64,000 nucleotides of DNA, taken from positions 3,950,001 to 4,014,000 of the forward strand of contig JACCIC010000022.1 in the NCBI GenBank assembly GCA_018907035.1. Direction: 5' to 3'. A program made the position numbers and the translations under genes. Positions 40,435 through 55,400 of the stretch are shown in pieces; positions within the stretch are counted from its first letter, which is position 1; every line of letters starts with the position of its first letter. This stretch comes from Sycobia sp. Sy_11 (Eukaryota > Arthropoda > Insecta > Hymenoptera > Epichrysomallidae). The notes beneath the pieces were generated by a model, which saw nothing but the letters and a program-made list of their open reading frames with translations, searched no databases and was not told the origin of the DNA.

Positions 40435-43400
40435 CTGGGAGCTCTGATTTTCAATTAACCGACCGAGGGCAGAGATTCGAAAGCTCGTAGGGCTGGACCG
40501 ATCGTAAAAAGTACGGGAATCTTTTTATTTAGCAAGGTAACGGAGCGTGGCTCGCAGTTGACCTTTGAAATGTCGGGCGAGTGGGCGGGAGGGGCAGGGG
40601 GAAGCACAGGAGGCAGGACAGCCGACGGGTTATATAGAATTTTTTTTCTCTTTCCTTTTTTATTGCGTCACGCTGGGCTGATTTTTATGTCCCGGCGCGG
40701 CGCTCCCGCGAACTGCATCGTCGCCACGGCATTAATATATCAAAAGTTTTTTACGACCGAATTTTGTGGCTTTCAAATGCATCGCTTTGCCATATACGCC
40801 GGATAAAAGTAGAATTTCCGTAAGATCGTCTTGAGCTCCGCGAATACTATTCGGACATAGCGAGAGGAGGTCATTTCTAGGGCGTGGGGGGGGGGGAGGT
40901 GGGAGGTTTAGGATTTTATGAAATACACCGTCGAATAGTCGATGGATATTAGCGGCCTAATTTGTATCTTGCCAGTTGACGCGAGCACACAGCTAAATGG
41001 AGATCTTGATAAAATTAGCCAAAACGGAAAATTATAAATTATCGAAGTAAGAGTATCAGCCTGTCATATCGGCAGAACGTTCGGATACAGGGCACTCGTA
41101 AACAGCATCTTTTGCGTGAAAAATATATTTATAGAAGCTCGAGATCTTTGATACAAAAAAGTACCGATTTCAAATAATAGATTGATTCTGAATTCTCGCA
41201 TTTATTGGAACTGGGTTTAAATTTAATGATTTGCACATGATACTTTCATTATTGATATAGATTGTATTAATGTATCGTGTCAAAACGACGATCTAATGTT
41301 TAAAAATTTAAGTTATAAAATATTGCCCATTTTAAATATAAATAGTTCATTCGTTGAAGCACTACGTAATTCTATTAATTAATGTACCTATCAAACCAAG
41401 TAGATGTAATCAAATCGTGCAGCCAGCGACTTCCTATGAAATGCAATCTAGCCATTCTTATGGCTGAATTCAAAATTCGAAATCGATACAGTTTGTAAAC
41501 TACGGATGGTTGTGGAACTGTAGATGTTCTTTCGGGATGGAGGTAGGGTAGCTCTGTCCTAAATATAATACACTTTCAGCGCTCCAACTTCAATCACTCT
41601 TAACTTTAACATAATTTTTTACAGAATTTTGCCGCTCCCCTGGTATAAAACAAAGTCTGACTTTAATGTGAAAGTTGATTTTTACCTCGGTAAGCTTTTC
41701 ACCGTAGCCACGCTCGAGAATAGAACGCCTGACGAGATAACGAATCAACTGCGATAGGTCTGTCGAAATATACTATTATAAGAAAAAAGATTTAACGAAA
41801 TTGCAAAACTCTTTAACATTGAGCTTGGCGTGTTGGTCAGATAAAGTATCTATTATAGTAACAAGAAAATGTATTTTTATAGATACTCTTTGGACTCAGG
41901 AGTCGTCCTCGAATCACTTTAAAAGCGAACGCAGGTCGCTTTATGAAAGACAATCGGTTAGCTTTAATATATAAATTAGATATTTTCTAATAAATTAGAT
42001 CAATTTTCTTTATTGACAAATAAACACCACTCAAATAATGCGAATTTTTTATACCGACACACATCGCATCTGTCAACAAGCCCCGTTAAACTTTTGACGA
42101 CTCGTAAAAAATCACGCTTTGTTTCCTCTAAATGCCCAGTAATCGTTACGAATTTAACTTGACCCACTGCATAGACCGAGTGGCCGAAGGAAAGCTAACG
42201 TTACAGAACGTTCAATAGTACAATTGGCGATAGCATGAGATAAAAAAAAAATTCAGCATAGATCGCAAATAATGATTGATCGAGGAGAAGACCGAGGTTT
42301 AATAAAAGAAAACGGCTATATCCGGGTCGCCGGTAAATTTTCGCTTTTATCGCTCTCCTTCGACCACTGCTCTCTGAAACTTCTTTCCAGCAGCTGACTA
42401 AGAAAACTAAAGAACCAAAAAAAAAAAAAAAAGTAAAAGTAAAATACAAAAAAAATAAGCAGACTCGCCCTCGAGCCAGGAGCGGAGGCGCGCTCTGTTT
42501 ACTCACCTCGACGCCGTTCTTCGTGTACACGTTGCCCTCCATGTCCCGGGTGTCCTCCTCCTCCGAGCTCTCGCCCGACGAGTATTTGTTCTTCGCTTTA
42601 GCCGGCTCGGTGGCGGCGGCCGCCGGGGGCCTCTCGTCCGGCTCCTCGCTGACCTCGCGCAGCATGCCGGCACCACCGGCGCCCCCGCCGCCCGGCGAGG
42701 GCGAGGGCGCCTTCTTGCGCATCGACTTCTTCATCGAGGATCTGAAAGGCGAGGGACGTTTTTTGTTTTGTTTTGTTTTGTTCTGGTTCTTCTTTGTTTT
42801 TGTTTTTTCTTTCTCATATCTCGAGATTGTGTGCGGATTTCATGTATACGGATTTTGGACATTTTCGGATTATTGAGAGCGAGGCCGGCAGGACGGGAAG
42901 GGGGGGGGAGGAGTTTTTCGAGAGCGTCCAGCGAGGCGAAAGATCGGGGTAATCGGCCACTGGAATCGATCGAGAACGCGGGGGAGGTGGAGGCTGGAGG
43001 GAAATTTGGTTACGGAATTTACGGGCCGCGCAAGCGTGGAGAGCCATCGAGGTAGAAAATGACCGGGGTCTAGTTAGACGTGGCTTTCGATAGGATGCCA
43101 CGGCTATGTCGGGTGGGGGCGCGCGCGAAATTGAAAATTATTATTTTCAATTGATCCCTGACGATGGATACGGGCTATTCGAAATAGCATACGTATAGAA
43201 TGCCGCATTATCTAGCGTTGTTATTATCGTTGATTGGGTAAAAAGAGCGTTTGAATTAGAGTAGATTCGCATCGATCGTTGTTAAGAGGGGAGGGGGTAA
43301 TACAAGTTTAGCGTATACTGCGAGAGAGGATAGTTTAGTAAATCATAGAAATTTAAGTATCGTATTATTTTTTTACGATTCTTTCAGTCCGAATGTAGAA

Positions 43401-45418
43401 GTTTAATTTCATTGGTTTTTTTTTTTTTTCAAAGAAAAACCTCGTATTAATAATATTGCATATTTTCATTGCTTACTTAGCCAAAATATGAAATAGTTAA
43501 GGATAATAAATTGAGAATGAAGTAAGTTATCGTATTACTGTAATTTCGTAAAACTGTTGAATAAACATTTTCTTCGTTTTAATAGCTTTAAAGCTCCGTA
43601 ATAATGTAAAACGAGGTTTTGATTGTAAGAAATTATGCAAGGCAATGAACCGTTAATGCTCGCGCTCTAATGATAGGCCAATTAAAGGCTTACGAACCTT
43701 CGACCACTCGGTCCAGCTGCATCTGACGTTGCTCCACTGGATTGCCTTTTAAAATCCGGTCTTCCCTCCTGCAAAGAAAAAAATTTATTTGAATCTCCGA
43801 CTGTAATTAGTATGGGAGAGAGCGAATTGTAGCGCTAGAATAAATATGGAAATCCCGTCTACAGCTACACTGTTTCGCTTGCACTAGTTACGGAAAGAAG
43901 GGGAGGGGGATGGAAAGGAAGAGCCATACTTCGATACTCGATGTAGCGTACGTGTGTACAATTATACATTGTATACAGGGACCAGTAGCAACTGCCAGCA
44001 ATGCTTGGGGGGGGGGGCGAAGGAATCCCTTCGTTGGTGGGTCAACGGTAGTGGGGGAGACAGGAGAAATATTTTTCTTTCTTCTTATTTCTTCCCCCAC
44101 ACTTCTTCCCTCTCACCCAATTATAATCCGGAACCAGGCAACGCGCGATCCCCTGCGCGCCTCGAGCTCGTTCCTAATGCACCTCTAACGAGGCGCGATC
44201 CAAGAATAGAGATAGAGAACATCAGAATAAGAAACTGACCACTTCCTTATTATGACCGCGATGCTGACCAAAAGTTTGTTCAGACTATAGCGATTGCCGC
44301 ATACGACTTACCCCCCTCCCCCTCCGACACGATGGTTCGATCGGCCATAAACAATGAAGCGTCCATGGAAAATCGAACCGATAATGCCATCAACGTATAC
44401 GTTCAAGAAATTTTGAACTTTTTGGTAGTAGAAAAATTAAATGTCATAATTTATTAGTATGAATAAAAAAATTTCATTTTTTTACCACCCAAGTTCCATT
44501 TTTGACAAAAATTTTTTTTCTTGAATAACCACAGTTAAATAATTAGAAAACAAATTTCTTTTTTACTTTTAAAAAACTTGTTTTTTATTAAATACGTACA
44601 AATTAATTATAAAATAATAATTATTATTAATGAAAGTAAAATTGTATTTTTTAATTCAATAAGAACGTTTTTTACTCAATATATTGTTTCTATCTTATAA
44701 TAATCTTGTAAGCATAGGGATAATGTTCTTTAATAACAAGAATGGCAATTCTGCCGGTATTTTCAAATACTTTACAATCATAATTTAAATATGCTAAAGA
44801 AAAACATTTACAATAAGAGACGTCAGTAGAAAACAAATATAAATGTTTCATAACGAACGGAGGCACGTTTAAAAATACAACGGTATACTATCAAGTTGAA
44901 TGAAAACTAATACAGGAAATGTTTATATTATGTTAAATACAAAATTTATTTTAGATATTTGTCAATAAGATATATCTACTTTTATATGGGTCTCATCATT
45001 CAAAATTTTGGATGACATTATAAAGGTTCATAATGTTTGGAAAACGTTTTTAGATTTTTTTTTAAAAAATAGTTTTTTTTCAATCAATGAAAAATTAATA
45101 AACAATATTAATTTTTAGCCTAATAATGCGATTGGGTCATGAAATGAATGTGATGCCGTATTAATTTATATATTACTATTTTATATACGAAAAGTTTACA
45201 AAAATAGAATCTTCCATTTTACAAGTTAGAATAAATTGCAGTTTTCAAAAAGTTAAAAGATTTGGATTTGCTCGTATATAGTTAAATCGAACCGATACAC
45301 AGTAAAATCGGCGGCCAACCCGGAAACTTTAATGAAACTTTTTCTTAAAATTCTTGTACAAGTTTCAGTTATGACATAATACTGCAACTTTTTTGAGATG
45401 ATACAAAATTAAAAAAGA

Positions 45419-45473
<55 letters not shown>

Positions 45474-46004
45474 CGTATTGATTTTCGTATTAATAATGAT
45501 TGTAATTCTCAATTTGAACACAGAGACAGTATAGAAATCCTTTAATGTAATTAAAGTTAAAGCGCCTTTAATATATTTTCAAAAAACTTCGTTTTTAAAA
45601 GTTATAAAAATTCTGTGAAAGACCTTTCTTGCACCATTACTTCCACCATTAGATTTAACTGCTACCACGATTTCAATTAATCAATGTTACATACATTAGA
45701 TTAGATCGACTTATACTATAATGTAATTCCTCCAAATTGATTTTTCACCGTATAGATTATACTTTTTACAACACTGTGCGCCTCTTGGCAGCGGTGGAAG
45801 AAGTTTTTTCTCGATATCTTGGCTTGGATTCTTTTCCCGGATACGTGGAAAATTTTTTTCGATAAGCAGTGATATTCTGTCTCCATATTCGCGTATACAA
45901 TTCGACCAAAATTTTACATATAGGTATATTATATCCCTCGAAGCTCTAAAACATTAAGCAGGGAGATGCAGCCACATTTACTTATTTATTTTTTTAGGTT
46001 ATTG

Positions 46005-46066
<62 letters not shown>

Positions 46067-46510
46067 CAGAGTTTAATTATAGTTATATTTTTATTTTCAA
46101 ATTAACTTCTAGTTTACGTTTCCGTTCATATAAAGAAAATAACATCTTCTATTATATCATAAAATTTCATGACTTTCTTATCGACAGCGCAGCGCAGGAG
46201 CAATTGAGCCACAGAATTCTACTGGTACAAGCGAGATCTAAGCAAGCGATCTAAATTTAAAAATCAAGGCTGTCGCAATGACAGCCGTGCTTATCAACCT
46301 TGGCTAGACAATACGAAAAAAACCACTAAGCTCGTTAAAAAAAAATACGAAAAGAAGGAAGAAAAAACAATAGGCAAGTGTGAAAAATTCCACTACGTGA
46401 GCATTGTATATAATTACAATCTTCTAATCTTCTCGCGGTGACGAGACGAATTAGTAAGCCGTGCGCCGGCGTACCCGTACATCCATATATACATACCTAC
46501 TTACATACAT

Positions 46511-46588
<78 letters not shown>

Positions 46589-47161
46589 CACACACACACA
46601 CAACAACACACACACACACACACACACGACCACACACACCACGTATGTGGCACACACGTATGCCGCGAGGACTGGTAATAAGAATACAGGAATCCAAGCG
46701 GCAGAGACAAATCCTGACCTGAATCACTTCCGACGCCCTGATCGGCGAGTCGAGTCTGCTGCGCCGAACCGAGGAGGTTCTCGCGTTCTGGGACCTGCCG
46801 GCCGCCCTGTGCCCGCCGCCACCGACGTCGCCGAAGTCGTCCCTGTCCTGAGCCCGGTCCTCATCGTCGGGGCTCTGCTCCGGCGTGCGCGCGTGCGAGC
46901 GAAAGAAAATCAAACCGTTTTTTAATGGCCCTCTCTCCCTCTTTCGGTCTCCCTCCCGCCCTTTCGCCTTCTCCCACGCTTCAAAGCTCCCATTCTCGCT
47001 CGCCGCCCGTTCTGCCCTTATCCCCGTCTCCACGCCCCTCTCGATCTCGTCAACAATGCTTGCCCGGTCGCCGACGAGACCGAGTGGCTTTGCCCTCCTT
47101 CTCCGCTTCCTCCCTCCCGGTCCTCGTCAAGGTTTAATTAATTTTCGCGCGCGCTCGCTCA

Positions 47162-47215
<54 letters not shown>

Positions 47216-49973
47216 GTAGCTACGTAGAGTGCGGGCGACCGACGCATTTTGCGAAAGCTCGCGATTCGTGCGCTTCGCCACTTGCCCCTGCTCGTCGGGG
47301 TTTCCGATGGTCTCGAGCCCGAGGTAGGGCTGCGGTTGAGGATTTCTCGGAACGGAGGGCAAGCGTTGGGTTGGGGGGGTGGTGGGGGAGCGTGGCAAGT
47401 GGCTCTTTTTGACGCAGGTCCCGCGACGTACGATGCCCTATATTGGCGAGCGCGAGAGCAATTACCAACGTCTGCGGGGACGCAGTTTCGTCGGGGATCG
47501 TCTTTGTCGATTCGACGCACGTTCCCGGAAAATCGCCACGGTCGACTCCTCTCGCGGTCGGAGTTTACCCGGGAGCCCTTAGTTCGTCGATGAAATTGAT
47601 GGCTTTGCGCTGGCTCGAGTTTGCTACAATCGTATTCATATTGATTTTATTAAGAAATAATGAAAGAATCCCTTTATTTTTACTTTATTATTTTTTCTGG
47701 GTTTCTGCTTTCGCTTAAGACTGATTCTTTAGTAGATTTTAAAGTAATCATTATTCAATTCAAAGATATTAATTGAAAAATAAAATTTAAAAGAAAATAT
47801 CATAATTACAAACATTTCACACAATATCTTTAACATTCATGAATGCTCTTTTGAACTGCATGAATTTTCGCTATTTTTTTTTATTTTGAGTCTGAGTTTC
47901 AACGTTGAGCAGATAATTATTTATCGGTTAGTATCTTTATTATATTTATACTCATTCTATTCATACTATTTAAAACAATTGCAATTTTAAGGTATCATAT
48001 ACGAAGATTTAAGAGATCAAAAATTTCATAAATATCTAATCCATAAAAATTTGTTATTTTTTTTTTTGTTATTTAATGTCGCTCTATTTATGTTTCCAAA
48101 TACCGGTGCTAATAAGCAACGGAGGTCTACGATGTGTTTGAATCCATTAAATTCATCTCCTTTTATAAAAACTAAGTTTCAGTCCTATTTCGGACAGGTT
48201 TTTTGGATTGTTGATATATTGTTTTTATCATAATCAGCTACTCGTATAATCAGAGTATTTTATACTTTTTTTAATTTTTCACACTTTACATAATAATATG
48301 ATTTTAAGCGAATTTTTTGTTGATAATATCATTTGACAGATAGAAAATTGTATAAAAGTTTGATTGTGTGACCAAACAATCCTTATCATTTATTTATTTG
48401 TTATTCAATTTATTGATACATTTAGCTTACCTCTGAATATTTATGATGTTTTGCTGTAGGAGCAAAATGTTTCGAAAGTTTTGGCAAAGTAAACTTCGCG
48501 AATAATGCAACATGGAGCACGTGATCTATAGATTTCATATTGTACAAAAGATCAACAGCGATTTGAGTTGAACACGTTGTTTTTACAGAAATATATCGCG
48601 TTTGATTAAAAAAAGTTTTGTTTACGGATGAAAAATCTAAATATATACAATAAAATCTTGAATATCTCCACTAAAACTTTGAAGTACAAGATCTTCACCT
48701 TGACGTCAGAGAAGTACCTGCTATTTTCGGCACTTGATAAGATCAAGAATTTAAATGAATTTATAATGAATGTTTTTTTTTCGTTATTATAACGTAATAA
48801 TTTATCAAACTGACAAAAAATTTTATGTATTATAACAGAGAAAGTATAATCATTCGAGTGCAAATACATGGTTCACACACTAATTTTTTCAGGACTCTTT
48901 TCGTATTTAAGGTATATATCGATGTCAAAATATTGTAAAATATATATTAAGTATTCGATTAAGAAGATATAGATAACATGGACAATTGCAAACAGCTAAA
49001 TAATTTCTAAATTATAATTTCACATTCTGTCTTATAGAAAAGAGACGACATTTGATCCAGAAATAAATTTAAAATCTTTTCTCTATTAAATTAATCATAA
49101 ATTAAAGTTTTGTTTAACAAGTTTCATTTGAATAATACAGTACAGTCCATCAACTTTTAGACCTACTTAGAATAATAAAATTAAAGCACATTCGGGCTAG
49201 AATTTTACAGTTTAAATTACTTTATTATAATTGTCGCGTAATATGCAGTGAATATAGAAATAAGTTAGATTAATGAATACATAATTCTTATGTCATCAAA
49301 TCAATGTATAAGAATAAAATATTTTTGTATAATCACTGTGTCTCTGTTTCACTTGACCATCAAATTCCTCACATGCTACAGTTATACTGGATGGAGTATC
49401 TTTCAATATATGTATGCCAAATACTCAGCATCATTTATTTCCGAACTGTCACGAATATTTATCATGATCTAACATATGCCTCGCATATATCTATACATAT
49501 TTCTAACAACGATTTCACCGTATATGCCCCCCCCCCTAAAACGATCCATAACCGAGTGCCATAACCATGCTTTATGAACTTTAAAGTTTTATTTATATAT
49601 ATACATAGCTAAACTCAGGTATATATATATATATATATATTATATATTGTTTCAAGCTCCAACTCGTCCTCCAACCCGTTTTCCACCCGAAGGCCCGTAT
49701 AACTAACTGGTCTTCGATAGCAGAATCACAAACTGCGCCCCCGTCCCGTTAATCCAGCCGCGTGTTGCACCCGCGAAACTTTCTCTCTCTCTCTCTCTCG
49801 AAAGCGCGGCGACGCGGCGGGTCACCCGCGGCGAAACGTCGCGCGACTGAATCCCAACCGAGCCGACGACTCCGCGCGTTCCAGGACCCGACGAACCCCC
49901 TCCCCCTCCACCTAGGACATCGCAGAAGAGTCGGCGCGTACAACCCGCGGGCGCGCGCGTGCTGATAAGCTAA

Positions 49974-50033
<60 letters not shown>

Positions 50034-50223
50034 TATATGGATATAAGCCAAGACGTACTACAACGAAGCCGACGCATTTTTTGCGGGAGAAGAGCCGCTG
50101 CATCGCGCGCCGCACGCGCGCGCGCCGGCCGACGCTGCTGGGCCTGTACTGAGGCCGGCTCGCGCGCCGTCACCGATGCTTCCGCGCGCGCCAGCGTCAT
50201 ATTATGTATATGTATACATACAT

Positions 50224-50267
<44 letters not shown>

Positions 50268-52338
50268 CTGTATATGTATATATATGTATATATAAATACA
50301 ACTCGAAGCGAGCCGACGCCGACGCGGGGCTGCAGCGGAGCGCGCGCATGCGGGAGCTTTTCTCCTTTTTTTTTTCTCGAGCGCCTTCCCGTCTTCCCCG
50401 AGCAGCCGCCGTGCCGCCGGTGGCCCGAAAAGCGCGCTGCACGCGCCCAGAGTCGCTCGCGCCGGATCATCGGAGCCGAGGTCGACGTTGCGGTGATAAC
50501 TCCCCCCTTCCCTCCCCCTCTTTGTCACTGTCCCTCTTTTGTCGCATCGATTGTTGGTCCCGCGGGGGAAGGGGCTGTGGAGGTATCGTCGAACGAAGGT
50601 CCACGGACGACGATCGGGCCTCGCGGAGAGTTCGCCGGATTTTGTGTTTTATTATTTAGGGAAGGCGCGTCGCATTGGCGCTTCGGCGTGCGACCCTCTA
50701 CAGCCAATTGGATGGATGTTGTTCGTTACTACTCTCCATTCCAGCATTCGCCTGTTCCGTGGAGACATCTTTTTTTTCCCTCTGTTATCTTACTTTTTTA
50801 TGTCTCTACGAGCTTTAAGGACATGTCAGCATTACAATGAGTGGTTCCGTCTAAAATTTCTGAAACTTTGTTACATCGACGATAATATAAGATAATAAAA
50901 ATCCATAAAAAAGAAGAGCCATGTGTCCATCTCATGACAGCTATAAATAGTTTGAATCTTCTAATGGCGACTGATTAAAGGTTTTGTATTTGTTAAATGA
51001 TATTATCAACAAACATTTCAATTAAACATTATATTCTTATCTACAACGTGTAAAATTGAGGGAAATATCAAATACTCTATTGATACAAGTAGATGACTAT
51101 GAAGAAAAGAATGTACCAACAGTTCAAAATATCAGTTTCAGAACATGATTCAAACATAGTTTTTAGAACATATAGGAAATAATATATATTTATGAAATTA
51201 TGAATTTCACAAATACTCATACATAATGTTTTAAAAATACAGTTTCTTGAAAAATGAATCGTAATATAACAAAATTACAATATACTGGATAAGATGTTTA
51301 TTAGTTTAGCGCAAATAGAGCTTAAAATAATTCGAACGTCTTATTGAATACCTGGCGTTCTGCTGACCCTTGAAAATAATAATTACGTTAGAAAATAATT
51401 CTAGAGAAAGTTTTCTATTGGTCAAAAACAGGATAGCAGTCTTGAACTTTACAAGTATGGAGTCAACTGATTCTGTAACTGTGATTTTGTCTTTGAAAAT
51501 ATTAATATATAAAATGAAAATTCCATATATGTACATAATACAAAGGAATTCCTGTTTTTTTTTCTAAATTTTTTCTATTAAATTTCATCAATGTTCCAAA
51601 TATTGAAATCAGTATCTCTCTGAGTTTTCGGTATATTTTCATGAACTTATGCATTTCGAATAAATTTTTACATTTCAATGTATGTTTATTTTTTCTAAAT
51701 CATTTGGAAAACAAAACCTAGTCGAAATTCATAAAACTTATATAAGAACAGATGATAAATAAAAATTGAAATAACTCGAAAACGTAATGTGACGTTAATA
51801 CTATCTTGTATTTACTGAAATTCGAAACTCTTCTTAGTCTTTGATTCTTTTCGTACTTGCTTTGATTTTTTCGTACATCCACGTAATTTATTCCTGCGTA
51901 CATGAATTAGAACTGGGACTTTTTTCGAGCGACTGAATCCGAGTCGATTCGAATTTACGAATAATATATGTATGTTGAACAACTATGATGTAAAAGGTTA
52001 TAATGTCGAAAATTTTTTGTTGTACCAACAGCAAGAACGGCTTCAACAGTTTGAACGGCTCAATTATTCGAATGGATGAAATTGCTCGACAATTTCGAAT
52101 GACTTGAACAAGTGTTCAACCTCTAATATAAACTTTTCATATTGCGTTTTATCTCTTGCGAATTTTAGCGTTCCGTATCGGGGACAAATGCGACGTATAT
52201 ACCGACGGGCCACTGAATCACTCGAGCGACGTCAGAAATAAATTTCTAGCAACGGCTTTTTCGTACACTTTGATCTTTCGGGTCGATTTTTAAATATACA
52301 CGTCAGTTTCTCCCGATGTAAATCTGTGGCTTTTTGTC

Positions 52339-52401
<63 letters not shown>

Positions 52402-55400
52402 CCTGATCGTGCAATAAGTATGGAAACTACGCGGCCTCGAAACCGCCACCAGTACAAAACCTCTAAATTATTCATTTTAAAGATTCCAGATAGTATTTTT
52501 TGAGGCGTTCAAAAAAAGGGAAAAAAAAGAATGAAAAAATCCCATGCATCGAGAGCGCGACGCAGACGTGGGGATCGGGGATGGGGAGGGGGGAGAGAAA
52601 ACAGAGATTTCGCACAATGGGCAACGGGCGCGCGAGACTCGTTACGACAACACGGAGTCGTTGATCTTGCTTGTTTTAATAAACGGAAATTTATACGGGT
52701 TCTCTGATTACGCAATTCATTCCGCGTTCGTAACGCCAAGCATATAGGCAAACACCATATTAGTTTAAGTAATAGATTTCGCTCCCGCGTCCGGGACGTT
52801 AATTACACTGCATGCATGGGAGGTGCATGTATGGAAAACCGGTTTTCCGTATTTTTCCGCCTCGTCCAATACAGGCAACTCAATGGAGATGTATTCGCAG
52901 AATATTATATCAGAGCCATGTTACAGTTACTTTTTTCGTTACATTAAAATGATTAGAAAACAATATATATATATATATATACATACATACATATATATAT
53001 ATATATTGGTCGACGGCATTTCAAATATAATAAATTTATATATTACAGATACAGTCGAAAGTAGTTTAGATGAAGCAAATTCTTTTAATCATAAAAAAAA
53101 TTCTATATTTATTGCAAATTTTGGAAATTGTAACCAATGAATTGCAATGCGATATTAAGAGAAAGTTTGACCTCAAATTGCACATTTCAAATGCATCTTA
53201 GAGCACTTTCTAGACTCATGAAAGTTTTCTGTGCATCTCATCAAAATATACAACATATTAATTTCATATTTATAAAAAAAAATAAACAAGGAAAAAAATA
53301 AAATAAAACACGTTCGATTGCCGTTAACATAATTTTGCGGAGGCTTTTTTTTGTCAATGTCTATATCAGGATTTTCGATTGCGGAAACATTGCTCTCATT
53401 ATATGTACGCTCAAATAAATGAATTATTCAATTCGTTAAAATAATAAATAAATAATGAAATAAATAATTAGATAAAAACATAAATAAATAATTGAATGGA
53501 CACAGAAAGAAAACAAAACAAAAACATAATAACTAAATAAACAATTAAATGTGAACTCGGAGAGAAAATTAATAGTACGAAACAAATCCAGTGATGATTC
53601 AAAGAGCAAACGCATGACTTACCAAGTGCACCAACGATTGGACGAGCAGGCGCACGGGATTGCCAGCAGCCTGTATCGCTTTGACGGCTCGCTCGTGCGT
53701 GCTGTTTCGCAGATCCACGCCGTCCACCTCGATTATCCTGTCGCCGGTCTGGAAGCAGAAGCGGAGGAGAAGTTGAGGAGGACGAGGCGAGAAAAAAAAT
53801 ACGTCGATCCACGATGAGCGTCGTGATCTTCGGAGGAGGGAGGAAGCAGAATAGAGAGAAAGAGAGAGAAAGCACAAGAGTAAGAGTTCGTTTGTACGAA
53901 AAAAGCGACGCAGACGATAGAAAGAAAGCAGAAAGAGAGGAAGAGAGAGAGAGAGGGAGAGAGAGAGATCAGAGAAAGCTGTCGTACTCGTATACTTTTG
54001 TACGCGCACACGCGAATTGAATGATGTCTTGATTTCGTGTGCGGACGCTATCAGGGCGAATGTGGAGGGAGGGGGACTAACAAAGTTCTATCGCCCCGAT
54101 GATACTCGAGAAATTACGGAACCGTTTACTGTCAATTAGGGCAATGGATCGCATTATGTATGTCCCCGCGTTCGTTACAATGAGCGACACGGCAGGTCTC
54201 GCAATTGAGTTTTCTTCACCGACTTAATTACTGGGACATTTTCTAATTCACTTGCGAAAATTCTGCATTTCTTTTTTATTCTTGTTTAGTTTTTTGATTG
54301 TTCGTTTTTCATGAAAAACATAAATTAAATTTTATGTCTCATATCGATATAATTTTTTGAGAAAGTGAATTTGGAGAGATTGTCATTCAGTGCAACTCCT
54401 CAGATTATAAAATATAAAATTTACTTTAGTATTAACAAATGCATAGAAATTAGTTATAGTAAATTATTTATATTTGAATAAAAAGAAATTGCTATTAAGA
54501 GCTCCATATACCTGAATGTTGAAACCACGTTACTTTTGAGGTACTGTAACTGAACATTTCTCTCAATGTTGGTAAAAAAATTGAGTGGCTTTTGATTGAA
54601 TTTTTACTCAATTCTTCGAATTGAGTCAAAATTGGGGTGATGAGGATTCTCGTAAACGCATACATTCTACTGTATTATATCAGACTTATCAATTAGAAAA
54701 AAGATAATATTCGTGGCATGGATTGTGTAAGTTGTGCATTTCATAGTATGCAAAGTATCAATCATCAATCATTCCACACTATTGGTAGCTTCTTAATTCA
54801 GCTGTTTTTCTACCTTCTTCGTTAATTCTTCCGTCATTTCTGGCATCTTTCCGAAACTTTTAAGAAAGTGCAAATCACCAGCTATTAAGGCTTTCTCCAC
54901 CGATTATTATGCTTTCTCGGAAATATCTTCTTAAAAATAGTTTATAATGAGTTGCAGGGGTTCTAATGATTTCGTAACCATTGGACGGCATGCGAACGGA
55001 ATTTCGATGATTCAACATGACAAACATCACCAAAAACTCACAGTTGACCTAAGACTAGTGTTTGGCAAAAAGGATGTTAATAGGCTTATGATATTTTAAT
55101 TTAGCCAGACATTTTTCACAATCAAACACCCGGGTTTGCATAACGGATTCGATTTTCCGGAGCTATATTTTTTTGATTTTCATCGTACCTATTACGTAGA
55201 GAACAACCCGTAGTTGGATCTGATGATAAATCATTAGATTTACAGAAACCCAGGGATTTCAAAGGAGTTTCAGAAGGGTTAGATTTTGAATTATGCTGAT
55301 TTTGCCTGAATTTACATATACATTAAAAGTTTAAGAAAACTCGCTGAAAGATGCCACCATCCCATATTTCGACATGTATTTTATAGTGAAAATTTGCTAT

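Larger units (their letters stand above)
43769..46718 (-). other. inaD intron between exons E and F
   Basis: AT-rich, with a (TA)n tract near 45.42 kb, two (CA)n tracts near 46.0 and 46.5 kb and a poly-G run near 44.0 kb. No other feature was recognised. Confidence 0.6.
46875..53622 (-). other. inaD intron between exons D and E
   Basis: A 6.7-kb intron, the longest. It contains GC-rich DNA at 46.9-47.6 kb, AT-rich DNA, the CpG-rich island at 49.67-50.72 kb and several (TA)n tracts. No further exon could be supported. Confidence 0.6.

Noticed and set aside
46461..46925. Plus-strand open frame with a long Thr-His repeat
   Set aside because: It is the translation of a (CA)n microsatellite running into the antisense of exon E.
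46875..47033. Alternative N-terminus running straight into exon E from 47033
   Set aside because: The first codon is GTG and I found no in-frame ATG, so no initiation site is supported.
49139..49175. cagtacagtccatcaacttt followed by tagacc as a Tc1-type terminal repeat
   Set aside because: It resembles such an end, but no matching inverted copy was found nearby.
50037..50840. Plus-strand open frame of 267 codons
   Set aside because: It translates across (TA)n repeats and Arg/Ala-rich CpG DNA, with no domain or conserved motif.
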